From contig CAZOOK010000001.1 of the NCBI GenBank assembly GCA_964581385.1, forward strand, positions 186,001 through 250,000: 64,000 bases of DNA. The letters are read 5' to 3'. The DNA is from CAZOOK01 sp964581385 (GTDB lineage Bacteria; Pseudomonadota; Gammaproteobacteria; Nevskiales; Nevskiaceae). Below are positions 46,105 through 54,865 of the stretch, piece after piece (within the stretch, counting starts at the first letter, position 1; each line of letters starts with the position of its first letter). The notes under the pieces are model-generated. The model did no database searches and was not told where the DNA came from. It saw only the letters and a program-made list of their open reading frames with translations. A program made the translations under genes and the position numbers.

Positions 46105-47181
46105 CTAGAACCGCTCAAAGGCAACGCCTTTGACGAGCGCATAGACATTATGTGCCGGCTGCAGATCAAGCCGCTCGGCCGATAGTTTTGTCACCCGCGC
46201 GAGCAGGGGAGCGCCATTGCACTCCAGACGTACGTCCATCGTTGCGCCGTCGCCGGCGGCGAGTTCGACGACGCGGGCCGGGAGAATGTTCAGGATGCTG
46301 GTTCCCTCAGGACATTCGGCGGCCAGTGAAACGTCGCGCGCACGAACCCAGATGCGCAGGCGCGTACCCATCGGTAGACCGACCTTCGGCACGCGCATCG
46401 CGCCGGCGGCGGAGTCGAGTGTCGTCAGCTGCCAGTGTTCGTCGTGCGCGGCGATCTGCGCATCCAGCACCACGCCAGCATCGGGCCGGCGTGTCAGGAT
46501 CGGCAGATCCATGCGGCTGAGTACTTCAGTAATCGCGCCCGCCGCCGCGACGCGACCGCGATCGATGACGACCAGCGTTGTCGCAAGCCGCACGATCTCA
46601 TCGAGTGCGTGGCTGACGTAAACGATCGGAATCCGCAATTCATCGCGCAGCCGTTCGACGTAGGGCAGTATTTCCGCTTTGCGCAATTCGTCGATAGATG
46701 CGAGCGGTTCATCCATCAGCAGCAGGCGCGGTTTCGACAACAGTGCGCGGCCAATGGCGACACGTTGCGCTTCGCCGCCGGACAGCGTCCCTGGATGTCG
46801 TTGCAGCAGCGCGCCGATATCGAGCAATTGCACGACACGCTCGAGATCGATAGCGGATCCACGGTTTCGCGCGAACCAGTGCCCGTAGAGCAGGTTGTGT
46901 CGCACCGATAGATGCGGAAGCAGCCGCGGTTCCTGGAATATGTAACCGACGCCGCGCTGGTGCGCAGCGATGAACTTCTTTGCGGCAGTGTCGACCAGCA
47001 CGGTATCGCCGACGGCGACACGGCCTCGTTCGGGGCGCACCAAGCCGGCGATCACACGCACCAGCGAGGTCTTGCCCGCGCCGGACGCACCGAACAGCGC
47101 GGTCAAGCCACCGGGGCTGTCGAATGTGGCATCCAGTTCGAAGTTGCCGAAGCGATGATGGGCGGAGACCGATAGCGTCAT
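46105..47181 (-). CDS. modC: Molybdate ABC transporter ATP-binding protein
   Basis: ATPase part: Walker A GASGAGKTS, signature TLSGGEAQR, Walker B LLLMDEPLASID. The C-terminal ~100 residues form the molybdate-binding TOBE domain (NILPARVVEL). The length of 358 residues is normal for ModC. The frame continues upstream inside modB, but ATG 47181 overlaps the modB stop by four bases and gives the right N terminus. With ModB it powers molybdate uptake, feeding the cofactor made by moaADEC. Confidence 0.94.
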   Translation of the reverse strand: MTLSVSAHHRFGNFELDATFDSPGGLTALFGASGAGKTSLVRVIAGLVRPERGRVAVGDTVLVDTAAKKFIAAHQRGVGYIFQEPRLLPHLSVRHNLLYGHWFARNRGSAIDLERVVQLLDIGALLQRHPGTLSGGEAQRVAIGRALLSKPRLLLMDEPLASIDELRKAEILPYVERLRDELRIPIVYVSHALDEIVRLATTLVVIDRGRVAAAGAITEVLSRMDLPILTRRPDAGVVLDAQIAAHDEHWQLTTLDSAAGAMRVPKVGLPMGTRLRIWVRARDVSLAAECPEGTSILNILPARVVELAAGDGATMDVRLECNGAPLLARVTKLSAERLDLQPAHNVYALVKGVAFERF

Positions 47182-47873
47182 CGGCCACGTATCCGTCGTC
47201 GGCCTCGGCGATCCAGTCGCTCGGAAATCAAGAGTGCCGCGAGCGACAGCACGATCGAAACTGCGACCAGCCGGAGTGCGGAAGCGTCGCCGCCCGGTGT
47301 CTGCGTGAACGTGTAGATTGCTGTCGCCAGAGTTTGCGTTTCGCCCGGGATATTGGAGACGAACGTGATGGTCGCGCCGAATTCGCCCATCGAACGCGCG
47401 AACGCGAGGACGGCGCCGGAGACGAGTCCGGGTCCAATCAGTGGCAGGGTGACGGTCGCGAATACCCACGGCGGTGCGGCGCCGAGCGTGGCGGCGGCTT
47501 CCTCAAGGCGTTCGTCAACGCCTTCGAGCGACAGGCGTATCGCGCGGACAAACAATGGAAATCCCATCACCGCTGCAGCCAGCGCTGCGCCGGTCCAGCG
47601 GAACGCGAAGACGATGCCGAAATGCTTTTCCAGAAATGCGCCGATCAGACCGGAATGTCCAAATAACAGCAGCAAGAGGTAGCCGGTGACGACCGGCGGC
47701 AGCGTCAGCGGCAGATGTACCAATCCCTCCAGCAGCGTGATGCCGGCGAAGCGACGTCGTGCCAGCAGCCATGCCGTAGCGATCGCGAATGGCAGACTCG
47801 CTGCAACCGCAACGACGGAGACGCGCAACGAAAGATGGATGGCGGTCAGCTCATCCGGCGAAAGATGAAGCAT
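47178..47873 (-). CDS. modB: Molybdate ABC transporter permease
   Basis: The 231-residue inner-membrane permease has about six hydrophobic segments and the conserved cytoplasmic loop EEAAATLGAAPPWVFATVTLP, which contacts the ATPase. The FARSMGEFGATI motif is typical of ModB. It starts 36 bases after a 36-codon ORF and is followed by modC with a four-base overlap. The substrate-binding protein gene modA, normally just upstream, is absent from this window. Confidence 0.94.
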   Translation of the reverse strand: MLHLSPDELTAIHLSLRVSVVAVAASLPFAIATAWLLARRRFAGITLLEGLVHLPLTLPPVVTGYLLLLLFGHSGLIGAFLEKHFGIVFAFRWTGAALAAAVMGFPLFVRAIRLSLEGVDERLEEAAATLGAAPPWVFATVTLPLIGPGLVSGAVLAFARSMGEFGATITFVSNIPGETQTLATAIYTFTQTPGGDASALRLVAVSIVLSLAALLISERLDRRGRRRIRGR

Positions 47874-47909
47874 GCCAGCCTCGACCTGGGATAAGTGCTG
47901 TGTGCCGGG

Positions 47910-48020
47910 CTATTGGGCGAGCCGGGTGAATCCCTGCAGTTCTTGCCGGCAGCGCAACGACGGGCGGCATGCACAGCGCGGAGGCGATTGGGTTATGGCG
48001 TTAGCGTAAAAACGTTTCAT
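47910..48020 (-). CDS. 36-residue ORF in front of modB
   Basis: The ORF starts with ATG at 48020 behind GGGAG (spacing ~11) and ends with TAG at 47910, 36 bases before modB. The product begins MKRFYANAIT and is rich in Cys and Arg in its middle (CACRP, LRCRQ). It matches no family I know. It stands where modA would be expected. It could be a leader peptide, a small protein or a chance ORF. Confidence 0.35.
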   Translation of the reverse strand: MKRFYANAITQSPPRCACRPSLRCRQELQGFTRLAQ

Positions 48021-48133
48021 GCTCGTTCAACTCCCGAATGAGGTTTCAATTCGCTACGAATCTCGCCAAGCTCACTTCAATTAACGTTTTCGCCGTAGCT
48101 TGCGTTCGGGGATTCTATCGAGATTCATAAATG

Positions 48134-48162
48134 TCGCGGGCTGCGTGGCCGGCAGCCCGCGA
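48134..48162 (-). terminator. Hairpin downstream of ompA-family gene
   Basis: A 10-11 bp stem (TCGCGGGCTGC with GCAGCCCGCGA) with a 7-base loop lies 55 bases after the stop of the OmpA-family gene. There is no long T-run, so it may be a weak terminator or an RNA-stabilising 3' structure. Confidence 0.5.
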
Positions 48163-48216
48163 ACACCTAGGATTCCGCAGTTCCCAAAAGGGGAATTAGA
48201 ACCGGTTTTACGGTCC

Positions 48217-49482
48217 TTACTTCGGGCCGGTCTTATTTTCAACCTTTACATTGGCCGGTGTGCTGAGGACTTTGAACTCGACGCGACGGTTCTGCGCTTG
48301 GCCTTCAGCAGTCTTGTTGCTGGCGATCGGCTGTTGGTCCCCGAATCCGTGCGAGGTCAGATTTGCCGCATTGACGCCCTTGGCGATCAGGTAGCTGCGA
48401 ACCGATGCCGCGCGGCGTTCGGACAGCTTGAGGTTGTACGCCTTCGCTCCGCGCGAGTCGGTGTGTCCGCCAATCTCGACCTTCAGATCCGGTTGGCCGA
48501 GCAAGCCCGGAATGATCTCATCGAGTCGGACTTTCGCAACATCCGTGAGCTGGTCTGAATTGGTCACGAAGTTGACCGACTGCAGAATCAACGTCTGCTC
48601 GACGATACAGCCGTTGGCATCGACCTTGAAGCCCTTCGGTGTGTTGGGACACTTGTCGAGATCATCCGTCACGCCATCGCCATCGCCGTCGCTATCGATT
48701 GACGCTGGTGCCGCGGGAGGTGGCGGAGCCGGAGCCGCTTCCGGTTGCACGGCGGCCTGTACTGGCTGCGGGGCAGGCGCCTCCGCGGGAGCGCCGAACG
48801 AATAGCGCAGACCAAGCATGGCCGTGTGTGCGCGATAACGGGCATCGTCGGCCGTGCCGAGTGTTTCGAAATTCGAGCGATTGGTCTGGATGAAGCGATA
48901 GTCCGCCGATGCTGTCAGGTTCGGCGCGAGTTCGAAGCCCACGCCCGCACCAAGCTGGTAGGCGAATGCCGTTTGGTAATTGTTGATGTCTTCCGGGGTC
49001 CTCGGAAGATAGCAGCAAGGCAGGGAGTAATTAAAATTTAAGCCCCGGACGCCCAGGCGGGCAGCGCCTACGCCGCCACCGAGATAGGGACGTACCGTTT
49101 TCAGAAGACCGCTGGACGACTTGAGGTCGTACCAGAGATTTGTCATCAACGCGTATGCCTCTTCGCGACCACTGAGGTTGGTGGCAGATCCGATCGGAAG
49201 TGACGCAGAGTCGAAGCTGTTGCGGCGGTAATCCAGCGCCAGTTCCGGACGCAGGCCGTTCGGCATCGCATAGCCCGCCGTCAATCCCATCAGATAGCTG
49301 TCGGAGTAGTGAGCATTGAAAACAGGCTGCCCTTGGTAATTGAAATCCTCGGAATTGAGCCAGTTGATGCCGCCCTCTGCGCCTGCGTACCAGCCATCGC
49401 CGGCATGTGCGGCTAAGGGGGCGAGTGATATAGCGGTCAATCCAATTGCGAAATGGCCAAACATCTTCTTGTTCTGTTTCAT
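48217..49482 (-). CDS. OmpA-family outer-membrane protein
   Basis: The 421-residue protein has a signal peptide (FGHFAIGLTAISLAPLAAHA) and an N-terminal eight-stranded-barrel-like domain (DGWYAGAEGGINW to RAHTAMLGLRYSFG). A Pro/Ala-rich linker and a DxDxDGDGV-type calcium-binding repeat follow, then a C-terminal OmpA domain that binds peptidoglycan (VEIGGHTDSRGAKAYN, LSERRAASVRSYL). ATG 49482 is preceded by AGGA. It links the outer membrane with the cell wall. Confidence 0.93.
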   Translation of the reverse strand: MKQNKKMFGHFAIGLTAISLAPLAAHAGDGWYAGAEGGINWLNSEDFNYQGQPVFNAHYSDSYLMGLTAGYAMPNGLRPELALDYRRNSFDSASLPIGSATNLSGREEAYALMTNLWYDLKSSSGLLKTVRPYLGGGVGAARLGVRGLNFNYSLPCCYLPRTPEDINNYQTAFAYQLGAGVGFELAPNLTASADYRFIQTNRSNFETLGTADDARYRAHTAMLGLRYSFGAPAEAPAPQPVQAAVQPEAAPAPPPPAAPASIDSDGDGDGVTDDLDKCPNTPKGFKVDANGCIVEQTLILQSVNFVTNSDQLTDVAKVRLDEIIPGLLGQPDLKVEIGGHTDSRGAKAYNLKLSERRAASVRSYLIAKGVNAANLTSHGFGDQQPIASNKTAEGQAQNRRVEFKVLSTPANVKVENKTGPK

Positions 49483-50100
49483 CAAAAAATCCTGAGTCGT
49501 GGAAGGTATGACGGATCGAAACCCAAGCGAAGAAGCCCAACGAGGAAAACTCAACGTGCCAGGCAAGCGAAAAGGCTATAGGATCGCCGCTAGGCTTCTA
49601 TCCATTGCGTTTGGAGATGCTGTGCTTGGAATACGAATGCTGTTCCCCCAGATGTTCCCCTGAATCCTGCTAGGGGTCGTCGGGACCCTGCAAAGGGTAG
49701 TCACAGCGGACCGCGATTCTAGCCGGTTTCCACGGAGAGCAGTCGACGAAACAGGAGAGTGCGCAGGGTGTCAAAGCTGCTCACCGAGTGGAAAGTCAAG
49801 AATGCCAAGACCAAGCTTGGTGAGAAGCTGCTTTTCGAAGCTCAGACAATTCTGCACAGTGGTGTGTAGATGAACGTGCTGGTGCGAAAACTGCGCAGAT
49901 CACTGCGCATCCAATACCCGCGCGCGAGCAGGCGCACGCAGAAGCCAGCGACGATTCGAGCGCACTAGCTGTTGCTCGCCCTTTCGATGTGCGAGTGCCC
50001 AGCATTTCGACCCCGCCACGTTTCCAGTCTCCGCGACTTCAAACGCGGCGGGCGAGTTTGTTGCGCCACGCTCGCCGACGTTGCAGCCGCTGATGGGCTG
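49483..50100. other. Intergenic stretch without a recognised gene
   Basis: These ~620 bases hold the upstream region of the OmpA-family gene and only short open frames on either strand. A possible 34-codon GTG frame from about 49766 (reads SKLLTEWKVKNAKTKLGEK) has no known relatives to me. No tRNA, repeat or terminator is evident. Confidence 0.4.
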
Positions 50101-50523
50101 CTAGGGGTTTGTGGTTTCTGTACCGGTGCGACTTTCGACCCTGCGATCGTCACGGCGCCCATTGCGGCGCTCGATTCCCGTGTCCAGACCAGGCGTGCCT
50201 ACCGCATTGGCGCCGGTTTCGCGGCGCTCTACGCGGTTTCCGGTGCGGGCATCCGTGTTGCGGTTAATGCGATCTGTCCGGGCATTTACAGCTGCTCCTG
50301 AACCGGGACTGCTTGCCGCTGCATCGCGCCGCTCAACTTGGTTATTGACCCGGGCGTCGATGTTGCGGTTGATGCGATCCGCCCGCACTGCTCCGGCCGT
50401 GGATGGGGTTTCGTTGGCAGCCATTTGTGGGGTCGGCATGAAAGCGAAAGGATCGGGCTGGCTAGTCGCCTGCGCAACACCGCTGACCAGAATGAGTGCA
50501 GCTAGAAGCTTTATTGGTTTCAT
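50101..50523 (-). CDS. Small secreted protein with Arg/Asn-rich repeats
   Basis: I do not recognise the family. A signal peptide (LLAALILVSGVAQATS) is followed by two clear copies of a ~22-residue repeat: RADRINRNIDARVNNQVERR and RTDRINRNTDARTGNRVERR. A third degenerate copy stands near the C terminus (GIERRNGRRDDRRVESR). The 140-residue product is very basic, polar and probably disordered or helical outside the cytoplasm. It could bind nucleic acid, polysaccharide or cell wall; nothing in the sequence decides this. Confidence 0.65.
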   Translation of the reverse strand: MKPIKLLAALILVSGVAQATSQPDPFAFMPTPQMAANETPSTAGAVRADRINRNIDARVNNQVERRDAAASSPGSGAAVNARTDRINRNTDARTGNRVERRETGANAVGTPGLDTGIERRNGRRDDRRVESRTGTETTNP

Positions 50524-50722
50524 GGCATTTCTCTATTGTTATTAACTTTTCGTCTGCTGGTCGATGACGTGCGACTGCTGCAGAACATAGAGAATGGGCG
50601 CAAGCGCCGACCATGTCGGTACGGTGGCACACCCAACGACGATCTTGGACGATTTTGCAACCGCGCTCAGAGCAGAGCGTCGACGCTGGCTTTCGAACGG
50701 AAGCGCCGTGCAGGAGGCTCGA

Positions 50723-52252
50723 TCATGGACGCGTCAGCCCTGTGTAATCACCGATCACTTTCGCGTCATAGGGTGCATTCAGCAGGCCCGAACCAATGCC
50801 GGCAATGCCGATTTGGCCCAGACCAAGTTGAATCGTGCCGCTCGGATCGATCTCGATAATTTGATCGTTGAATTGATCGCTGATCAAGGTATTGCCGCTG
50901 CGCAGTCGAACAGCACGCGTGGGATTGGGATTGCTTACGCTGCCTGAGCGTGTATTGGTCGTGTAGGTGAACACGACTTTCTTCAGCGTATTGACCTCGA
51001 CCACGCGGTTGTTGTTCGAATCCGTGATAAGGGTATTGCCGTTGGCCAGACGGCTAGCGAATGCCGCCCCGTTCAAGGTTGTCGTGTCGTCGGGACTGCC
51101 GTATTGCCACACGATATTTTTGGCGCAATCCACTTCGATGACGCGATTGTTGGCTTCGTCTGCAATCAGAATATCGCCGTTCTCCAGCGGCTCAGCGCTA
51201 TTGGGATTGTTGAGCTGATTTGCGCCGACGCCGCTGGCTCCGGTAGTGCCGTACTGCCAGACGATGCCATGGCTCGCGTTCACTTCGATGACGCGCTGAT
51301 TGCCCTGATCCGCGATTAGCACATGCCCGTTGGGAAGAGTTGTGGAAAACACAGGCGCGTTGAGCTGGTTGAATCCCGCTCCGGCTACTCCAGCTCTTCC
51401 GTACTGCCAGACGATCTCGCTCTTCTCGTTCACGAGGATGACGCGATTGTCCTGACATCCGTCTGGACACATGGGCTCTGCACCTACTGGAGCGCCGGTG
51501 CCGGTAATCAGCGTGAACGAGCCGACGCGCTCAGCGTCGTTGGGCGCCACGACAGACGTGGGCCCGGCAGTGCTGGAAAGATCACCGAAAGTCCAGACGA
51601 TATTGTTGTTCTTGTCGAGTTCGATGACGCGATTGTTGAATTGATCGGCGATGAGAATATTGCCCGGCGTATTGAACCGCCCTGGGAGATTGTCACTGCG
51701 GGTGGGATTGCGGTGACCTTGCATAATCCCCATTTGAACCCCGCTCGGTACCACGACGGTGATGGCGATGCTTTGGGGTGTGCTGGTAATCGATCCGGCA
51801 GTCGCAGATACGTGAATCGTGCGAAGCGTTGGATTGCCGCCCGTCGTCAGCACCGACTGCTGCTGCCCGTTGGCCCCAGTGATGTTCCCGTTCGGAATCA
51901 AGGTTCCCGAGTCCGCATTGAAGAGGACCACTACGCCCGATACAGGATTGTTGTTTGCGTCGGTGGTGGTTGCAATGATCGTGATTCCGGTTGCCTGAGT
52001 CGTTGCGTTGGAAGGCAAACTGGTTGCGCTGCTGGTCAGCGCAAGATGCGCGACCGCGCCTTGTCCACCACTGCTTCCGCCGCTACTGCTACTTCCGCTC
52101 GATCCGCCACTACTTCCTCCGCTGCTACTGCCACCACCACTGCTGCTCGATGTCCCTGGTACAAAAGTCAAAGAGCCTGAATTGCATGCCACAAGTAGCG
52201 CGGCGATAAGCATGCTTCCCGAACGCAACACTTGACGGATAATTATTTGCAT
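50723..52252 (-). CDS. NHL-repeat lipoprotein with Ser/Gly linker and Ig-like domain
   Basis: The ~509-residue product starts with a lipoprotein signal (lipobox LLVAC). A long Ser/Gly-rich linker follows (about residues 35-65), then a bacterial Ig/invasin-like domain (LTSSATSLPSNATTQATGIT), then at least five NHL/beta-propeller repeats with the pattern GNILIADQFNNRVIEVD, NNIVWQYG. Such propellers usually bind ligands or proteins on the cell surface. ATG 52252 is preceded by GGAGGAGA. The linker suits attachment of the propeller at a distance from the membrane. Confidence 0.8.
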   Translation of the reverse strand: MQIIIRQVLRSGSMLIAALLVACNSGSLTFVPGTSSSSGGGSSSGGSSGGSSGSSSSGGSSGGQGAVAHLALTSSATSLPSNATTQATGITIIATTTDANNNPVSGVVVLFNADSGTLIPNGNITGANGQQQSVLTTGGNPTLRTIHVSATAGSITSTPQSIAITVVVPSGVQMGIMQGHRNPTRSDNLPGRFNTPGNILIADQFNNRVIELDKNNNIVWTFGDLSSTAGPTSVVAPNDAERVGSFTLITGTGAPVGAEPMCPDGCQDNRVILVNEKSEIVWQYGRAGVAGAGFNQLNAPVFSTTLPNGHVLIADQGNQRVIEVNASHGIVWQYGTTGASGVGANQLNNPNSAEPLENGDILIADEANNRVIEVDCAKNIVWQYGSPDDTTTLNGAAFASRLANGNTLITDSNNNRVVEVNTLKKVVFTYTTNTRSGSVSNPNPTRAVRLRSGNTLISDQFNDQIIEIDPSGTIQLGLGQIGIAGIGSGLLNAPYDAKVIGDYTGLTRP

Positions 52253-52476
52253 CGCATCTCCTCCCGCCTCAAGTAGAGTTGACATGCCGCGTGAATCGAG
52301 GACCCCGATAATATCAAGTGATCATCTGATGATTGCCAACGCGGTCAACGGATCTGACTTCCGCGCGTTTTGCACCGTGGGCGCCTGGAGCGCGTGCAAC
52401 AGCGTACCTTAGTGCGGAAAACTGACCTGAATTTCCTGACGCCGGCATCACGACTCAAAGGTTGTGCAAGATAGAC

Positions 52477-53388
52477 ATGAAGGCATCACGAACAAAATAT
52501 ACATTTCCGATCATCGCAGCGATCATAGGGTTGCTGTTCAGCGCGTCTTTGTTTTCTGGCCCGCTCGGCCTTTTTTCCGGGCGCGGGCATGGTGATGCCA
52601 GCACATCTGACAACACCGTCACGGCGCCAGGCGTCACCACCGAGAGTTACGACGGTCGCAACATACTGGTATTCGCTCCATCTCAATTGCCCGCGAAAGG
52701 CGTGCGGCCGCTCGTTATCGTTCTGCATGGCGGGCTCGGCAGCGCCGAGCATATCGAAGGCGATGGAGCGGAAAAGGCCTTGAGCATGGATACGGTCGCC
52801 GCGAAAAACGGCTTTATCGTCGCCTATCTGAACGGCACTGTGGCAACGCGAAGGTTCGGTGCGGACAGACTAGCCTGGAACGCGGGCGGCGGCTGTTGCG
52901 GGCAACCGGCTGCAAACAACGTGGATGATGTCGGCTATATCAGCGGTGCCATCAATTTCCTGGTCAGCAAATACGGTGTCGATCCTAAGCATATTTACGG
53001 CATGGGGCATTCCAACGGTGCCATGATGACTCAGCGCCTCATGTGCGAAACCAACCTTTATGCCGCGGCTGTAGTCATCTCCGGCCCGCTTAACACCAAG
53101 ACCAGCAATTGTCCCTCTCCCCGTGGGAAACACATACTCGCCATCCATGGAGCAGAGGATGAGAACGTCCCCATCGCGGGCGGACAAGGCACCCAAGGCA
53201 TGTCGAAGGCGAGCTATAACTCGGAAGCGTATACGCAGCAGGTTTATGCCAATTCCGGCGCGGATTACCGCCTGCAGATCGTGCAGGGAGCCGATCACAA
53301 GGTTGAGAATCTTAACGGCAGGATCATGCAGACCGAAGGCATTTCGATTGCGGAAAAAGCCGCTCGTTTCTTCGGGTTGGCTAAGTGA
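52477..53388 (+). CDS. Exported esterase of the LpqC/PHB-depolymerase/feruloyl esterase family
   Basis: After an N-terminal hydrophobic signal or anchor (FPIIAAIIGLLFSASLFSG) the alpha/beta hydrolase core follows. It has LVIVLHGGLGSAEHIEG (oxyanion), the nucleophile serine in GMGHSNGAMMTQRL, an acid in HGAEDENVP and a base in GADHKVE. This is the polyhydroxybutyrate depolymerase/feruloyl esterase (LpqC) pattern, with the usual NGGGCCG-like segment. The length is about 303 residues from ATG 52477; an in-frame upstream start lies at 52462. The substrate is not known. Confidence 0.87.
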   Translation: MKASRTKYTFPIIAAIIGLLFSASLFSGPLGLFSGRGHGDASTSDNTVTAPGVTTESYDGRNILVFAPSQLPAKGVRPLVIVLHGGLGSAEHIEGDGAEKALSMDTVAAKNGFIVAYLNGTVATRRFGADRLAWNAGGGCCGQPAANNVDDVGYISGAINFLVSKYGVDPKHIYGMGHSNGAMMTQRLMCETNLYAAAVVISGPLNTKTSNCPSPRGKHILAIHGAEDENVPIAGGQGTQGMSKASYNSEAYTQQVYANSGADYRLQIVQGADHKVENLNGRIMQTEGISIAEKAARFFGLAK

Positions 53389-53541
53389 GCGCCCTGCGAA
53401 AAGCAGCGAGGAATTCAGCGCCGACCACGGCAAGGGTATCGACAAATTAATCGGACAGTGTCCAAGTATTCGACTCGCCTACCGCGAGTATCACACTGCA
53501 TCCGTTGCAATACATGGGCAACGCCATGATGGGGAACCGGG

Positions 53542-53829
53542 GTGACAGTCACCAAGGCTGAACTGGCCGAAGCATTATTTGAAGAGATCGGGCTCAACAA
53601 GCGCGAGGCGAAGGAATTTGTCGACTCGTTTTTCGAGGAGATCCGCAGCCAGCTGCAAGCCGGCCACGAGGTGAAATTGTCGGGCTTCGGCAATTTCGAG
53701 CTACGCATAAAAAAGCAGCGACCAGGGCGGAATCCGAAAACCAGGCAGGAGATTCCAATTTCGGCGCGCCGCGTAGTGGTGTTTCGTCCGGGACTGAAAC
53801 TTCGGTTCAGATGTGGTTCGGAAACATGA
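53542..53829 (+). CDS. ihfA: Integration host factor alpha-type DNA-bending protein
   Basis: The 95-residue HU/IHF protein has the alpha-subunit style: TKAELAEALFEEIGLNKREAKEF in parts, LSGFGNFELR and the DNA-arm tip RPGRNPKT followed by FRPG. It starts with GTG 53542 with GGGGAACC as a weak ribosome site. Main ihfA genes normally follow pheT, but this copy stands alone next to an esterase. It may therefore be a second copy. The C-terminal RFRCGSET is unusual. Confidence 0.92.
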   Translation: MTVTKAELAEALFEEIGLNKREAKEFVDSFFEEIRSQLQAGHEVKLSGFGNFELRIKKQRPGRNPKTRQEIPISARRVVVFRPGLKLRFRCGSET

Positions 53830-53968
53830 CTGCGAAATATGACTGCTGTATCACAAGGGCAAACGACGACGGTCACGCCCGCATGCTGGTCCTGTATCTT
53901 GCGGGAACGGCGCGATGTCCGCGCTGCTCGTTACGGCTCGCCGCGCGTTAATCTCCAGGCTGACCGCG

Positions 53969-54298
53969 CTATAAGTTCAAGAGCGCGGCATGCACACCTG
54001 CAATGCTTACGTCGCACTGCTTTGCATCCTTGTCGCAGACGGCAACAACGGGCAATTGGGCGATGGTACTGTTCATCGTGATCACGTGCGACCAGAAGTA
54101 AGATTGCCCAGTCAGCACCTCACGGCCATTGACCGACACAGCCGCCTCCCACGTGAACAGGTCCATCGTCATTTTCGCGGACAGCACGTAGTTGCCCCAA
54201 ACACCGGGAAGCTTCCAATGGCGGTCGGTCGAATAAAGCGTTACGCAGCCACTCAAGGCGACCGTCAACACACCAATTAAAAGGGCCTTCGTCCGCAT
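53969..54298 (-). CDS. Small lipoprotein of unknown function
   Basis: From ATG 54298 (AAGGA 7 bases upstream) the product is 109 residues with a lipoprotein signal (LLIGVLTVALSGC). The mature part is beta-rich (WGNYVLSAKMTMDLFTWEAAVSVNG) with two further cysteines near the C terminus that may form a disulfide bond. The frame extends to 54394, but the extra N terminus is not signal-like. I do not recognise the family. Confidence 0.65.
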   Translation of the reverse strand: MRTKALLIGVLTVALSGCVTLYSTDRHWKLPGVWGNYVLSAKMTMDLFTWEAAVSVNGREVLTGQSYFWSHVITMNSTIAQLPVVAVCDKDAKQCDVSIAGVHAALLNL

Positions 54299-54401
54299 CG
54301 GTGTGTCCTTCGCAGATCGATGGTCGCAATGGATTTGGGCGTGCCCGCCCCGGAAATGGAGGTACGTACTGTTCGAGCAATACACCTGACGCATTCGCGC
54401 T

Positions 54402-54689
54402 CTACGGCTTCGGCTGCTCCTTTAATTCTTTGTGTTCCGCATGAAGCTGCTTCAATGCCGCTGCACAATTCGGCGAAGGTTTGAAGCTCGGGTTCGCCTT
54501 TTTGTAGGCGTGAATGCATTTGAGCAGGCCAGTACCGACTTGATCCTGGCCGCAATTCGCGGTGGCTGCCTCTGCTGTGCAGGCTTGGTCGACGCCTTGC
54601 TTGCCTGCCTGGATCTGAGCATTGGCGGCAAGTGCGCCGGTCGAGATCACCATGATTCCGGCAAGGACGAGATGCTGCGTTGTTTTCAT
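54402..54689 (-). CDS. Small secreted protein with paired cysteines
   Basis: From ATG 54689 (GGAGCTCACG just upstream) the product is 95 residues: a signal peptide (LVLAGIMVISTGALAANA) and a mature part with four cysteines (QACTAEAATANCGQDQ, LKCIHAYKK, NCAAALKQLH) and a charged tail. The paired cysteines suggest two disulfide bonds. The family is unknown to me. Confidence 0.65.
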   Translation of the reverse strand: MKTTQHLVLAGIMVISTGALAANAQIQAGKQGVDQACTAEAATANCGQDQVGTGLLKCIHAYKKANPSFKPSPNCAAALKQLHAEHKELKEQPKP

Positions 54690-54865
54690 CGTGAGCTCCG
54701 AACTTGTGAATTGGGACTTCACACGATCAACGCCCTTCGATCGAAATCGATGACGCCTTCCATCGTGCCCATTGCGGAGCCAGCTCGTCTCAGTGATCCC
54801 CAGGCACTTGCAAAGGCGCTTCCGCTTGTCGTGGAAACCATCATCCCGGCGGCATTGCCCGCAAC

